From: Peribacillus huizhouensis
GTDB taxonomy: Bacteria; Bacillota; Bacilli; Bacillales; DSM-1321
Direction: 5' to 3'
Assembly: GCF_014138605.1 (NCBI RefSeq)
Contig: NZ_JACJHX010000012.1
Coordinates: forward strand, 1-64,000
DNA: 64,000 bases
Shown here: piece after piece, positions 1 through 9,018 of the stretch
Position numbering within the stretch: the stretch's first letter is position 1
How the letters are laid out: each line of letters starts with the position of its first letter
The notes under the pieces: model-generated
Seen by the model: only the letters and a program-made list of their open reading frames with translations
The model's database searches: none
Told to the model about the DNA's origin: nothing
Program-made: the position numbers and the translations under genes

Positions 1-41
1 GGTAGTACAACCATACTTTGCAATAGAGAATCGATATTCAA

Positions 42-112
42 CAATCGGGCGCGATTCTTCAATAAAGAAGATCGCTTTTTTCCGTTATAGGGCCATTTAA
101 TGGAATAAGAAT
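42..112. repeat. Short intergenic repeat, copy 1
   Basis: This stretch shares CAATCGGGCGC and the end TGGAATAAGAAT with 2647-2674, where the intervening part is shorter. Both copies lie outside genes and flank the regulator/MFS pair. The rest of 1-457 is A+T-rich and I see no gene in it; the promoter of the regulator gene must lie in its last part. The link between the two copies rests on two short matching blocks, so it is tentative. Confidence 0.4.
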
Positions 113-457
113 ATTTATGCCTTTAATAAGTTTTTCTTCTTTATAGAGCTTTAGGTATTAAAGTTTTGTGAGTAATTGGGGGACAGAGCAAAAAACGCAT
201 ATTTTGTATAAGGGTTCCCAAAACGTCTATCCTCAACACTAATGAAATATTGATTTGTGACCCTCCTTTAACAAGTTTTTAGCGCTAATTCAAAAGTATT
301 CAAACAAATTCCCAAACGTGGACTATTTAGAGAGAAAAACTCTAAAAAGAGATTATCATTTAATATAGTACATTTCATCTTGTTTGGAGAATAACCAAAT
401 GATACCATGTAGTTAAATAAATTTTACTGTGTAAATTTATATTACGGAGTTGATTTT

Positions 458-1084
458 ATGAAACCAATATTAACCTTAACAGAGTACAGTCAATTAAAAG
501 CACTTAGTGATCCGTTACGGGCAGAGATGATGATGCGTTTGTTAGAAAAACCATATACAGGTCAACAGTTATCTGAGTACTTTAATTTATCCCGGGCAAA
601 AATTCATTATCATCTTAAAGAACTAGAAAAAAATCAACTCATTTCAATTGTAAAGAAAGAAGAGAAGAATGGTATCATTCAGAAGTTTTATCAATCTGTT
701 GCCAGAGGTTTTACTCCTGCTGCAGAGTTACTTCCACACCTGGAAGATATTAGTGAAAATTCCAGACAACTGCTTCTGCAAATGGCTGAAAGAACCAAAA
801 GTGTTATTCTTTCGGCACCCGAGAACGCTTTTAAATTGAATAAAGCTAGCGAAGACCCTTCTGAATGGGATTATGTAGGATCCATGTGGCAATTTTCCGC
901 AAAAGAAGACCACTTTAAAGATTGGATAAAAAAGTACTTCGCCCTAATGCAAGAATTTAGCGAGATAACAAAAGAGACCCAAACAAGCGACCCTGATAGC
1001 AAAATCTATTATATTTCCACAATGGCTTTCCAAATTGACGAGCCTGTAATGGATGATATGAAAAGTAATAAAGAAGAGGAGTAA
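458..1084 (+). CDS. ArsR-type winged-helix transcriptional regulator
   Basis: A predicted DNA-binding regulator of 208 residues. Residues about 10-75 form a winged helix-turn-helix: the LSDPLRAEMMMRLLEKPYTG start is typical of the ArsR/HTH_20 group, followed by a recognition-helix segment LSRAKIHYHLKELE. The C-terminal half is alpha-helical and acidic and has no metal-binding CxC motif that I can see, so metal sensing is not indicated. The start ATG follows GGAG with 8 nt spacing. The MFS exporter gene begins 79 bp downstream on the same strand, which suggests the regulator controls an efflux pump with an unknown ligand. A weak GAGGAG/CTCCT stem spans the stop codon. Confidence 0.8.
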   Translation: MKPILTLTEYSQLKALSDPLRAEMMMRLLEKPYTGQQLSEYFNLSRAKIHYHLKELEKNQLISIVKKEEKNGIIQKFYQSVARGFTPAAELLPHLEDISENSRQLLLQMAERTKSVILSAPENAFKLNKASEDPSEWDYVGSMWQFSAKEDHFKDWIKKYFALMQEFSEITKETQTSDPDSKIYYISTMAFQIDEPVMDDMKSNKEEE

Positions 1085-1163
1085 CAATACTCCTTGTTCT
1101 TTTTATGAACATGTTAAAAAAAACTAACCGTTTCAACTAAATTTAACTACGGGGGGGTAAATA

Positions 1164-2459
1164 ATGAAATTTTTACTAAAAAACAAAAACTTTCTTTACT
1201 TATTTTTAGGTAGAATAGTCACTAATATGGGGGATAGTCTTTATTATGTTGCATCCATGTGGCTTGTGTATGAACTGGGTAAAAGCTCTTTTTACACGGG
1301 TCTGGCGGGTTTCTTAATATTACTGCCCAAAGCAATGCAGTTTCTTTTAGGACCGTTTGTGGATAGGTGGAGAATCAAAAAGACCTTAGTGATTACACAA
1401 ATTCTACAATCCGTGCTCATCTTAATTATACCCATCTCCTATTTATTTGGATTTCTCTCCATTCAACTAATTTTAATCGTTATGCCTATTATTGCATTTA
1501 TAGAGGAATTTGCTTATCCAACTCAGACAAAAGCACTTCCTTTAATCCTTAGTAAATCAGAATTAATAAAAGGGAACTCTCTTTTTTCCTTTGCTTATCA
1601 AGGGGTAGATCTTGTATTTAATGCCCTAGCCGGAATTTTCGTAGCAGCTGTAGGAGCAATATGTTTGTACGTCGTTGACTCTATAACTTTTGCTATGGCA
1701 GCCATCTTTTTTAGTTTACTAAAAGTTACCCAGAATGCAGATCAAAGTTCTAAAGAAGAGAAACATAGAAAGTTATCCATAAAGGCTTATTTAAAAAAAT
1801 TAACGGAAGGGTTTTCAATCGTTTTTAATTCATTACTGTGGGTATTTTTAGTGGGGTCTTCAATTGCTAACTTTTGTATTGGCATGACCATGGCTATACT
1901 GCCTTCTTTTTCTGATATATTAGGAGGAGTAGAAATGTATGGCGTATTATTAACGACGTTATCCGCAGGTTCTTTTATTGGTGCGTTACTGGGGTCCTTC
2001 CTTGGAAAATATCGTGTCGGTATCTTATCCATTGTTTGCTTCACACTTGGGGCGTGCTGCTGGACATCTGCAGCATTAGTTTCATCACCTATACTTTCAA
2101 CCTTACTTTTTGGGTTAGCATGGATACCGATTGGTGCAGTAAATGTATTAATTGCAGGGGTTTCGCAATCAGTTATTCCTAATAGAGTTTTAGGCCGAGT
2201 TAACTCAGTCATGTATAGTTTGAGTGTTATCGTCATGCCTATAGGATCTTTATTAGGTGGTTACTTAGCCACTATAGTTAATAGTAAAATTATTTTTGCT
2301 TTTACAGGAGTTGGAGTGCTATGTATATCTATTGTTTGGCTTGTCCACCCAGCATTAAGGGCATTACCTAAGGGGGAAGAAATGAGCGCAAAAACATTTA
2401 GACTTAACTTTGAGGAGCAAAATATTTTTGTTCTTGAAAGAGGGACACATAAATTTTAG
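1164..2459 (+). CDS. MFS efflux transporter (macrolide-efflux-like)
   Basis: A 431-residue integral membrane protein with about 12 hydrophobic segments. The N-terminal region (GRIVTNMGDSLYYVASMWLVYEL, then GPFVDRW as the loop 2-3 motif) is typical of MFS_3 drug exporters related to MefA. Such proteins export small hydrophobic molecules using the proton gradient; the substrate cannot be read from sequence. The start ATG is preceded by a G-rich Shine-Dalgarno (GGGGGGG). It directly follows the ArsR-type regulator gene on the same strand and is probably co-regulated with it. The C-terminal tail after about residue 400 is soluble. Confidence 0.82.
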   Translation: MKFLLKNKNFLYLFLGRIVTNMGDSLYYVASMWLVYELGKSSFYTGLAGFLILLPKAMQFLLGPFVDRWRIKKTLVITQILQSVLILIIPISYLFGFLSIQLILIVMPIIAFIEEFAYPTQTKALPLILSKSELIKGNSLFSFAYQGVDLVFNALAGIFVAAVGAICLYVVDSITFAMAAIFFSLLKVTQNADQSSKEEKHRKLSIKAYLKKLTEGFSIVFNSLLWVFLVGSSIANFCIGMTMAILPSFSDILGGVEMYGVLLTTLSAGSFIGALLGSFLGKYRVGILSIVCFTLGACCWTSAALVSSPILSTLLFGLAWIPIGAVNVLIAGVSQSVIPNRVLGRVNSVMYSLSVIVMPIGSLLGGYLATIVNSKIIFAFTGVGVLCISIVWLVHPALRALPKGEEMSAKTFRLNFEEQNIFVLERGTHKF

Positions 2460-2646
2460 ATATTTTTGTTCTTACTTAAGGTGGGGGCCGTTTTTAAATG
2501 GTATAACTCTAAATGTTGTAAATCGCATTTTGCTGGTGATACCCTGATATATTTTTCCGGTTTGTAAATACTGGGGTATCAAAATCCTTAACTGAACGGG
2601 TGCTACTTTTTAATAAAGAACCTTTTCAACGACCTTTGATCTTCCA

Positions 2647-2674
2647 CAATCGGGCGCTTTAGTGGAATAAGAAT
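2647..2674. repeat. Short intergenic repeat, copy 2
   Basis: Shares CAATCGGGCGC and GTGGAATAAGAAT with positions 42-112, with the internal part shortened. It lies in the 2460-3245 intergenic region, which otherwise holds a terminator-like hairpin and no convincing gene. Confidence 0.4.
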
Positions 2675-2738
2675 TAAATAATTTTATTATTTGTTTCAAT
2701 TTTAGAAGTAAAGCTGAACTGAATATTTTAAGAACTTT

Positions 2739-2780
2739 AAAAGGAGGTACTGCAATTTAAGTAGTGCCTCCTTTCCATTT
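2739..2780 (+). terminator. Probable rho-independent terminator
   Basis: AAAGGAGGTACTGC pairs with GTAGTGCCTCCTTT (two G-T wobbles) around a 6-7 nt loop, and the right arm is followed by a T-rich run. It is 280 bp after the MFS stop codon and could end that transcript. Confidence 0.6.
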
Positions 2781-3245
2781 TTAATAGCAATTTTAAATGC
2801 CTTTATTGTTTCTATTCAGAATTTAGTATTGATAAATAGGTGAAAATTACGTTATATAGTTTTTGGTTATACTCATATAATTTGATATTTCCTTGATAGT
2901 TTAAAGGATAAACTAGATAAATAACATTTTGGATTATAATAATATAGTTTTAGCTAGATATTATGAAATATTCGACCTTATATTATTATGTTTTTGTCTT
3001 CCTCTTAGTTTTGTCTCATTTGAAAATACAGGCTTGTCAGGGATTCATAGGTTTTATCTCATAGTTTTATATAATATCCGGTCAAGAGAGAAAACAATAG
3101 ATGGGCATAAACGAAGTCTTCTATAAGCACTTACTATCATTGCTGAAAAAAACTCGCAATGTTTTCTGGGAACATGGAATTACTTTCATTCATTTAGAAA
3201 AATCTATATGATAAAAGTTGATGTTGTAAACTGAGGGGCGAGTCC
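2781..3245. other. Intergenic region with no identified gene
   Basis: A+T-rich sequence. A 65-codon open frame at 2929-3126 begins with TTG, has no ribosome binding site and resembles no protein I know, so it is not annotated. The last 15 bases hold the GAGGGGCG ribosome binding site of the following methyltransferase gene. Confidence 0.5.
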
Positions 3246-3851
3246 ATGAATGAACAGTACTATGATGCATTACTAAACATAAGAACAGCAGGTGACCAAA
3301 AGGGATTCAATAATTCTATGCATTATCATCGGTATGAGCCAACACCATATCGTGCGCTCGAAACTTTATTTAATTCCTATGAATTGAAAAGCAGTGATCG
3401 TGTTGTCGATTTTGGCTGTGGAAAAGGACGGTTAAATTTCTATATCCACCATTTATTTCAGGCGACTGTTGTTGGGATTGAAATGAACGAAAGATTTTGT
3501 AAAGAAGCGATTGAAAATCGAACAAGATATTTGAAGAAGGTAAAAAACAGAACAGATATAATCCATTTTCATTGTTGCTTAGCAGAAGAATATCAAATTA
3601 ATCCGTTAGATAATCGTTTTTATTTTTTTAATCCATTTTCAATCCAAATTTTTATGCAAATTATTAATAATATCTTGTTGTCAGTTGAGGAGTTTGAAAG
3701 GGAAATCGAGTTAATTTTGTATTATCCGTCAGATGATTATCATTATTTTTTAGAGAACCAAACCTCATTTGAAATAAAAGAAGAAGTCATCCTGCCAGAC
3801 TATGCGCATAATCCTTATGAGAAATTTTTAATTTATCGATTAGTTTATTAG
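3246..3851 (+). CDS. Class I SAM-dependent methyltransferase-like protein
   Basis: A 201-residue cytosolic protein. Residues about 52-65 (DRVVDFGCGKGRLNFY) form the glycine-rich SAM-binding motif I of class I methyltransferases, and VVGIEMNERF about 25 residues later ends with the acidic residue expected to bind the SAM ribose. The N-terminal MHYHRYEPTPYRALETLF segment resembles small Bacillus methyltransferases of unknown substrate. The start follows GAGGGGCG with good spacing. The gene stands alone; neighbours give no hint about the substrate. The family assignment is good, the activity is inferred. Confidence 0.75.
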   Translation: MNEQYYDALLNIRTAGDQKGFNNSMHYHRYEPTPYRALETLFNSYELKSSDRVVDFGCGKGRLNFYIHHLFQATVVGIEMNERFCKEAIENRTRYLKKVKNRTDIIHFHCCLAEEYQINPLDNRFYFFNPFSIQIFMQIINNILLSVEEFEREIELILYYPSDDYHYFLENQTSFEIKEEVILPDYAHNPYEKFLIYRLVY

Positions 3852-4212
3852 AAAGATATAAGGAAGGTGTTTCAAAGGGGGAAGTGCCTAATGGGGCATC
3901 CACTAATAATCTAATATGTTGGTTAGAGTTGATATTTTTTAAAAAATAATTAAGGTACATTCAATCATTAAACTAAAACTTAGTTATTATTGAAGGGTAC
4001 CATTTGAATATGCCATTTTGATAAAAGGACTAGGCCAAACAAAGCAGCTGATTTCTGTATTCTACAGGGGACATAGAGGAAGGGTTATTGTCTTGCCTGC
4101 TAAATATCTGCAGGTTACCAAGGTTAGAAAAAGTTGCCGGTTGATTCTGCCTCCAAAATGTATGACACTAAAGTAGCAAGAAAGCAGTCAAACACTTAGG
4201 AGGAAAACAATA
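3852..4212. other. Intergenic region before the lipase gene
   Basis: No gene recognised. A frame stays open for about 50 codons between roughly 4015 and 4175 (containing VFYRGHRGRVIVLPAKYLQ) but lacks a start with a ribosome binding site; it could be a remnant. The strong AGGAGG of the lipase gene is at 4198-4203. Confidence 0.4.
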
Positions 4213-4851
4213 ATGAAAAATAAGAGATTGCTACTTTCACTAATGGTATGCATGGCCATTATTTTTTCTGTGGTTACTATTCAGCCTACTGTTTCCAAAG
4301 CGCAGACTAATGGCCATGATCCAGTTATCTTCATTCACGGTGCAGGCGGAACAAGTACAGGCTTTTATGGCATAATAAATTATCTAAAAAAACAAGGCTG
4401 GTCCGATAATGAAATATATGCTATCGAATTTACGGATAAATCTGGTGTTAGTTTGAATAATCAAAAACAGCTTACTTCTTATATAGATGAGGTATTAAAG
4501 AAAACAGGAAAGAGCAAGGTTGATATTGTTGGACACAGCGCGGGAGGCCTTAATACCCTAACTTATATCCTCAATGGCGGCGGAAGCAAGGTAAACGATG
4601 TGGTAACGTTGGGTTCTCCAAACAAATATGTAACATCGAAAGCTCCCGTAGGTACTAATCCTAACCAAAAAATTCTTTATACTTCGATTTATAGTACCAA
4701 CGACTATGTGGTGCCTACTTGGCTTTCAGTCCTTCAGGGAGCGAAAAACGTTCAAATCAGTGGTGCAGACCACGTGGGAATGCTCATGAACAGTAAAGTA
4801 TACGAGCTGGTTAAAGAAGGATTGAATGGCGGGGGCCAAAATACAAATTAA
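4213..4851 (+). CDS. Secreted triacylglycerol lipase, LipA/EstA type
   Basis: A 212-residue alpha/beta hydrolase with minimal fold, closely like Bacillus subtilis LipA (family I.4). Residues 1-30 are a signal peptide (KNKR, hydrophobic core, VSKA cleavage site), so the enzyme is secreted. The oxyanion region is FIHGAGG (40-46). The nucleophile is Ser109 in GHSAGG, where LipA has AHSMGG. Asp164 (STND) and His187 (ADHVG) complete the triad. The C-terminus GLNGGGQNTN is, as I recall it, the same as in LipA. It hydrolyses ester bonds of lipids or short-chain esters outside the cell. It is preceded by a strong AGGAGG and stands alone. Confidence 0.93.
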   Translation: MKNKRLLLSLMVCMAIIFSVVTIQPTVSKAQTNGHDPVIFIHGAGGTSTGFYGIINYLKKQGWSDNEIYAIEFTDKSGVSLNNQKQLTSYIDEVLKKTGKSKVDIVGHSAGGLNTLTYILNGGGSKVNDVVTLGSPNKYVTSKAPVGTNPNQKILYTSIYSTNDYVVPTWLSVLQGAKNVQISGADHVGMLMNSKVYELVKEGLNGGGQNTN

Positions 4852-4972
4852 CAAAAGGATCTTATCTTGAACTTAGTTTTTTCAACAATTAATCATAGAC
4901 AGAAATCAAGAATGTCTGGATTAATTTAGATTAAATTTCAATACTGCTAGATACTGGATTGATAGAGATAAC

Positions 4973-5022
4973 AAGGGCTGTCCCGAAAGTCATACTTCTG
5001 ACTTATCGGGTAGCCTTTTTTC
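4973..5022 (+). terminator. Terminator hairpin after the lipase gene
   Basis: AAGGGCTGTCCCGA and AAGTCA pair with TGACTT and ATCGGGTAGCCTTT across a short loop, followed by a run of Ts. The right arm with its T-run reads correctly for the plus strand, and the left arm ends the small minus-strand gene at 5099-5221 poorly, so it mainly serves the lipase gene. Confidence 0.75.
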
Positions 5023-5098
5023 TTTAAACAGTGTATAGCTGAAAGAGTTGCCTCAAGTTGAATCTCCCAAACAATTTGATTTTTAAGGGAGAAAGTTG

Positions 5099-5221
5099 CT
5101 ACTGATTATTTGGCAACTTCTCTTCAGGATGTCCGTTGCCTTGCCTCTTTTTATTTTGCTCATTTTTTTTCTGTGTATCATGTAGTTTCTCTACATAATC
5201 ATGCGTGCTTTCTTGTTTCAT
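5099..5221 (-). CDS. Small protein, DUF4023-like
   Basis: A 40-residue hydrophilic protein: MKQESTHDYVEKLHDTQKKN then a basic, Gln/Asn-rich tail ending EEKLPNNQ. The spaced THDYVEKLHDTQ...NKKRQGNGHP...KLPN pattern matches, from memory, the DUF4023 family of 38-40 residue Bacillus proteins of unknown function. The ATG is preceded by GGAGGAGG at ideal distance, which is strong evidence that it is translated. It lies alone between the lipase gene and the FetAB pair. Confidence 0.75.
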   Translation of the reverse strand: MKQESTHDYVEKLHDTQKKNEQNKKRQGNGHPEEKLPNNQ

Positions 5222-5509
5222 CGTAATTCCTCCTCCTTTATCAAGTAGTTTTTAATGTAACCAAAATCCTTAGAAAGATGCACATTAACAAACGAGAATT
5301 CTTCATGTAGCTAAAATGAATTGGTAAGTAATATGCGCAAGTTGGTTAGTAAAAGAGAGTAAAGATGATAAGTAGAGAACCAAAACTTGCGAAAAATCGT
5401 TGTATAAACATCAAATATTACAAAAAAATCCTTAAGATATAAAAAATAGCATTTGTATAGTATATACTCGATAATAAAGAAGGGTGATGAGGAGTGCTGG
5501 CTACGAACG

Positions 5510-6244
5510 ATGACTACAGAAATTGAATTTATAAACGTCAGTAAGACATATTTGAATCAGCAAGAGGTAGTGAATGTATTAAAAGGAGTGAGTGGAAAGG
5601 TAGAAAAAGGGGAGATTGTCACTATTATTGGACCATCAGGGTCAGGGAAAAGTACGATTTTGTCCCTTTGCAATTTGTTGCTTACTCCTGATGAAGGGGA
5701 GGTATGGATTCAGGGAAAGGACGTTGGCGACTGGGATATCCAAACACTTAGACGTCAGGTTGGCATAGCTTTTCAAGGCGCTCCTATGCTTACTGGAACA
5801 GTACAGGAAAATTTGTCTTTGCCTAAAAGGCTGCAGGGCAAAACGTTAGAAAATCCTAAGAAATACATGGAGTATGTAGGACTAACAGAAGATCTTTTGC
5901 TACGTCAGGCCAAAGAGCTTTCAGGTGGGCAGAGACAAAGATTATCGCTTGCTAGAACATTAGTGAACGATCCAGCTATTTTATTGCTCGATGAAGTAAC
6001 ATCCGCATTAGATTCTTTGTCTGCACATGAGGTAGAAGAACTAATTTTACGGATTAACCGTGAAAGGCAAACGACGATTCTCTGGGTTACGCATGATCAA
6101 TCGCAAGCAGAAAGAGTAGGCGATCAAACGTGGCTCGTGATTGAGGGGAGAATAGTCGAAGCGGCTCCTACTAAGCAATTTTTTGTTAAGCCAAAACAAG
6201 AGCAGACAAAACAATTTTTGGAGATGAGGAGGGAGTACAAATGA
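5510..6244 (+). CDS. fetA: ABC transporter ATP-binding protein, FetA-like
   Basis: A 244-residue ATPase with Walker A GPSGSGKST, the Q-loop region, signature LSGGQRQR and Walker B ILLLDEVTSALD, followed by the H-loop THDQ. Its partner is the FetB/UPF0014 permease that overlaps it by ATGA, so the pair forms a complete exporter. E. coli FetAB exports iron under oxidative stress; the Bacillus equivalents are YjkB/YjkA. The ATG at 5510 was chosen because homologues begin near here, although the GGAG is 15 nt upstream; the reading frame also stays open upstream to 5453 from a TTG without a ribosome binding site. Confidence 0.82.
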   Translation: MTTEIEFINVSKTYLNQQEVVNVLKGVSGKVEKGEIVTIIGPSGSGKSTILSLCNLLLTPDEGEVWIQGKDVGDWDIQTLRRQVGIAFQGAPMLTGTVQENLSLPKRLQGKTLENPKKYMEYVGLTEDLLLRQAKELSGGQRQRLSLARTLVNDPAILLLDEVTSALDSLSAHEVEELILRINRERQTTILWVTHDQSQAERVGDQTWLVIEGRIVEAAPTKQFFVKPKQEQTKQFLEMRREYK

Positions 6245-6996
6245 GTTTAATTGCCCTTCTCTTCAGTTTTGGATTCGTTATTTTTTCCTTTTTTCTTTCA
6301 CACGCATTTAAGTTAGGACTTGGTCGAGACTTGATTATTACGGGTATTCGGGCCACCATTCAATTACTTGTTGTTGGTTATATTCTTAACACCGTATTTG
6401 GTTTTGAGAATCCACTTGCTATGATTTTGATGCTCTTAGTTATGGTGTTCGTAGCAACTATAAATGCAGCGAAACGCGGTAAGGGTTTACCACGTATTTT
6501 TTGGAAAATTTTCTTGACGATTAGTATCGTTGAGATAATCACTCAAGGGTTTTTACTTGGATTACAGATCGTACCGGCAACTCCGCAGTATACAATCTCC
6601 ATTAGTGGAATGATAATCGGTAATTCAATGGTTATCGCAAGTCTTTTCTTAAATCGTTTAAAAGCGGAGTTGGAAATGAGAAAAGAAGAAGTTGTGCTCG
6701 TCTTGTCACTTGGAGGAAGTGTAAAACAATCCATATATCCAATCCTAAAACAATCAATACGGTCCAGTTTAATCCCAACGATTGAAGGACAAAGAACAAT
6801 TGGTCTTGTCCAACTTCCGGGCATGATGACCGGACAGATTATAGCTGGAGCTGACCCTGTAGAAGCCGTCCGTTTTCAACTATTGATTGTATTTATGATC
6901 TTGTTTGCAGCAGTCCTGACAGCTATTATCCTGGGCTTTCTCATTTATCCGGAATTATTTAATAAGAAACAGCAGCTAGATATCAGCGCTTGGTAA
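6241..6996 (+). CDS. fetB: ABC exporter permease, FetB-like (UPF0014)
   Basis: A 251-residue membrane protein with about six to seven hydrophobic segments and the UPF0014 hallmark region NSMVIASLFLNRL followed by a cytoplasmic segment and the LPGMMTGQIIAGADPVEAVRFQ signature near residues 195-220. That signature is characteristic of the FetB/YbbM family. The gene overlaps the ATPase gene by 4 bp, so translation is coupled. By family it exports metal ions, most likely iron, from the cytosol. No metal-responsive operator is obvious upstream. Confidence 0.85.
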   Translation: MSLIALLFSFGFVIFSFFLSHAFKLGLGRDLIITGIRATIQLLVVGYILNTVFGFENPLAMILMLLVMVFVATINAAKRGKGLPRIFWKIFLTISIVEIITQGFLLGLQIVPATPQYTISISGMIIGNSMVIASLFLNRLKAELEMRKEEVVLVLSLGGSVKQSIYPILKQSIRSSLIPTIEGQRTIGLVQLPGMMTGQIIAGADPVEAVRFQLLIVFMILFAAVLTAIILGFLIYPELFNKKQQLDISAW

Positions 6997-7057
6997 AATC
7001 TAATATTTGTAAATTGTGGTAGTTGGATTATATTCTACATATAGAAAGGTGATAAAC

Positions 7058-7588
7058 ATGAATTTTACAATTAAACAAGAAACCAGTTCGGATTATCGAG
7101 CAGTCGAAACTATGATAAAGTCAGCTTTTGAGCATGCAGAGTATACAGACCATGATGAACACAACCTAGTGGCAAGACTAAGGAAGAGTGGGGCATTTAT
7201 TCCAGAGCTATCCTTACATGCTGTATTAGAGAATGACATTGTGGGGCATATTTTGTTTACAAAAATCATGATACATAATGGGAAAGAAAAGTATCCCTCT
7301 CTTGCTCTTGCACCGGTTGCAGTATTACCCAGTTATTAAGGTAAAGGGATTGGTAGCAAACTTATTCTAGAGGGAATAAAACGAGCGAAATCTCTTGGTT
7401 TTGAATCTGTGATTGTGCTCGGGCATGAAGAGTATTATCCGCGCTTTGGATTTGTTCCAGCAAGCAAATATAAGATATCGGCACCATTTGAAGTACCAAA
7501 TGAAGCCTTTATGGCATTGGAACTGAAATCAGGAGCTTTGCATCATGTTACTGGAACCGTAGAATATCCAAAAGAATTTCTTACATGA
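7058..7588 (+). pseudogene. GNAT N-acetyltransferase broken by one stop codon
   Basis: The reading frame starts with ATG after AAAGGTG and continues to 7588, but a TAA at 7337-7339 (codon 94) interrupts it. The stop falls inside the acetyl-CoA binding motif: before it LAPVAVLPSY, after it GKGIGSKLILEGIKRAKSLG. GNAT proteins have Q (CAA or CAG) at this position (YQGKGIG), so a single C-to-T change of CAA explains the break. After the stop the frame stays intact through the typical HEEYYPRFGF segment to a normal end, about 176 codons in all. The inactivation is therefore recent, or the two halves are read by readthrough. A sequencing error is also possible. Confidence 0.85.
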
Positions 7589-7724
7589 GTATAGGATTTG
7601 AATGAGACAAGGCTGATAAAGGGGAAGCAAAAAGAACGACTTCATTTAGGAATGTATCCGAGCAAAAATACAAATAATATTTGTACAAATAAACAAACAT
7701 GATCCGAATTGAAAGGAGGACAAT

Positions 7725-8054
7725 ATGAAATTGCATCAAATTATGGAAAATGTAAAATCTACTTTTCAACAAGCAGCTGCGCTTGTGAAATCTACGATTG
7801 CAGGATCCTCGACTACGATTCAAGAATTGGCGGACTATGTACTTCATCATTCAGAGACACAACAGGAAAATCGTACTCTTTTGGGCATCACCTATTCGTT
7901 TTATCATTTGGAACAAGAGGAGATTCAATATTATTTAGAAATGAGGGGCTCTCATATATTACAGTTGGACGTAGAGACGACTGACAAAAAATTCGTATCC
8001 TATCGTTCTTATCGTGATCAAGATCAGTTACATACAAAAATCCTATTGCGTTAA
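7725..8054 (+). CDS. Hypothetical protein, 109 residues
   Basis: I do not recognise this protein. It follows an excellent GAAAGGAGG ribosome binding site, so it is probably expressed. Residues 1-35 are amphipathic helix-like with many Gln, Ala and Ser; the rest is hydrophilic with alternating charges (YSFYHLEQEEIQYYLEMRGS). No signal peptide, membrane segment or Cys is present, which suggests a small cytosolic protein. An inverted repeat GCCACCATT/AATGGTGGC flanks the gene end (8058-8066 and 8114-8122). Confidence 0.6.
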   Translation: MKLHQIMENVKSTFQQAAALVKSTIAGSSTTIQELADYVLHHSETQQENRTLLGITYSFYHLEQEEIQYYLEMRGSHILQLDVETTDKKFVSYRSYRDQDQLHTKILLR

Positions 8055-8111
8055 AACGCCACCATTTACTATAAGAGGATCAATCCTATTGAATGCTACA
8101 CCCGCCTAATC

Positions 8112-8266
8112 TCAATGGTGGCGGTGCTTAGCCGGAATTTTGGATATTTTCTCGATAAAATTAGTATACACGCTAAGTAGTTTGGCTTTATTAGTAAGTG
8201 GCGAAGCACCGGCCCCATGTCCTTCAAACGAAAATAAAATTTTCCGAGCCGCTTTTAGGTCAAGTC
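8112..8266 (-). pseudogene. C-terminal remnant of an alpha/beta hydrolase-like gene
   Basis: The minus strand has an open frame of about 50 codons ending at 8112 that contains SFEGHGAGASPLTNKAKLL followed by SVYTNFIEKI. The codon use and the HGAGASP loop look like the C-terminal end of a hydrolase with its catalytic His, but no start or upstream domain is present. I read it as a gene fragment. The specific family cannot be given. Confidence 0.35.
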
Positions 8267-8274
8267 TAATAACA

Positions 8275-8321
8275 ATAAGCGACCTAATTATCTCTTTTGA
8301 TTAACCAAGTCGCTTATCTTT
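8275..8321 (+). terminator. Hairpin with T-run
   Basis: ATAAGCGAC (8275-8283) pairs with GTCGCTTAT (8309-8317) around a 25-nt loop, followed by CTTTTTC. It could end transcription coming from the 109-residue protein gene. The loop is longer than in typical terminators. Confidence 0.45.
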
Positions 8322-8345
8322 TTCATTTAATGATGGGTTTTCCCT

Positions 8346-8480
8346 TCACTTTATCATTTGGTCTTTCAGTGGTTTCCGTGCGTAATCAACAAATTGATTA
8401 AACATATAAGTGAGGTACGAGTTTAATTCAAATCGATCTTCTTGAAAAAAATCAGTCAATCTTTTTGTATTCTCTTTCAA
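8346..8480 (-). CDS. Small hypothetical protein, 44 residues
   Basis: A TTG start follows a perfect GGAGGTGA with 5-6 nt spacing, and the frame runs 44 codons to TGA. The product (KENTKRLTDFFQEDRFELNS, then YLTYMFNQFVDYARKPLKDQ) has a plausible amphipathic helix and no membrane segment. The ribosome binding site and the regular composition support a real small protein. I do not recognise the family. Confidence 0.55.
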   Translation of the reverse strand: MKENTKRLTDFFQEDRFELNSYLTYMFNQFVDYARKPLKDQMIK

Positions 8481-9018
8481 TAGAATCACCTCCAACTAAC
8501 TATTAAACTGCCTTTTTATTATAATTGCCAACCTATGATTCTTTCATACATTTAATGTAAAAAACTAGTGAAGTTTAGGTAATGGTTATGAAGGAAGGAA
8601 AAGGGAATGGAGCTACAATTCTAAGGAGAATGAACGAATATCATAAGTTTGTCTGTAAAAACATATGATAATACATCTGCAGCCTCCACCTCTTTGTAGG
8701 AAGTTTGGTATGTAGAATATAGTACCCCGCATACTAGATGTTGGTCTTTAAACACAAATTTATTTAGTCAATTCTTATAAGAATTCTCCTGTATCGGCCC
8801 CGCCTTCGCCAAATACAATGATGACCCCGCATGTCATCCGCCTATAAATGATTTTAATAGAAAACGCTTACATTTGCAAAGATTTCTGTAAATCAAATTT
8901 CGACATAATGTAAGTGGCACAAATTTGCATGTCTGTACCTTTAAAATCCTTATATTTCATAGATAATAGATTGTCTATGAAAATAAGGTCAAATCGAAAG
9001 TTAAGAGTTTTGTCGAAG
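8481..9018. other. Intergenic region with an orphan cre-like site
   Basis: No gene is seen in this 540-bp stretch. AGAAAACGCTTACA at 8859-8872 fits the CcpA cre consensus TGNAANCGNTNNCA at all positions but the first, yet no gene start lies next to it. The sequence looks like the leftover of a deleted gene or promoter. Confidence 0.4.

Noticed and set aside
1787..2236. 149-codon minus-strand frame inside the MFS gene
   Set aside because: Antisense shadow of a clear membrane transporter gene; no start signal and low-complexity composition.
2929..3126. 65-codon frame in the intergenic region
   Set aside because: TTG start without ribosome binding site and no protein-like pattern.
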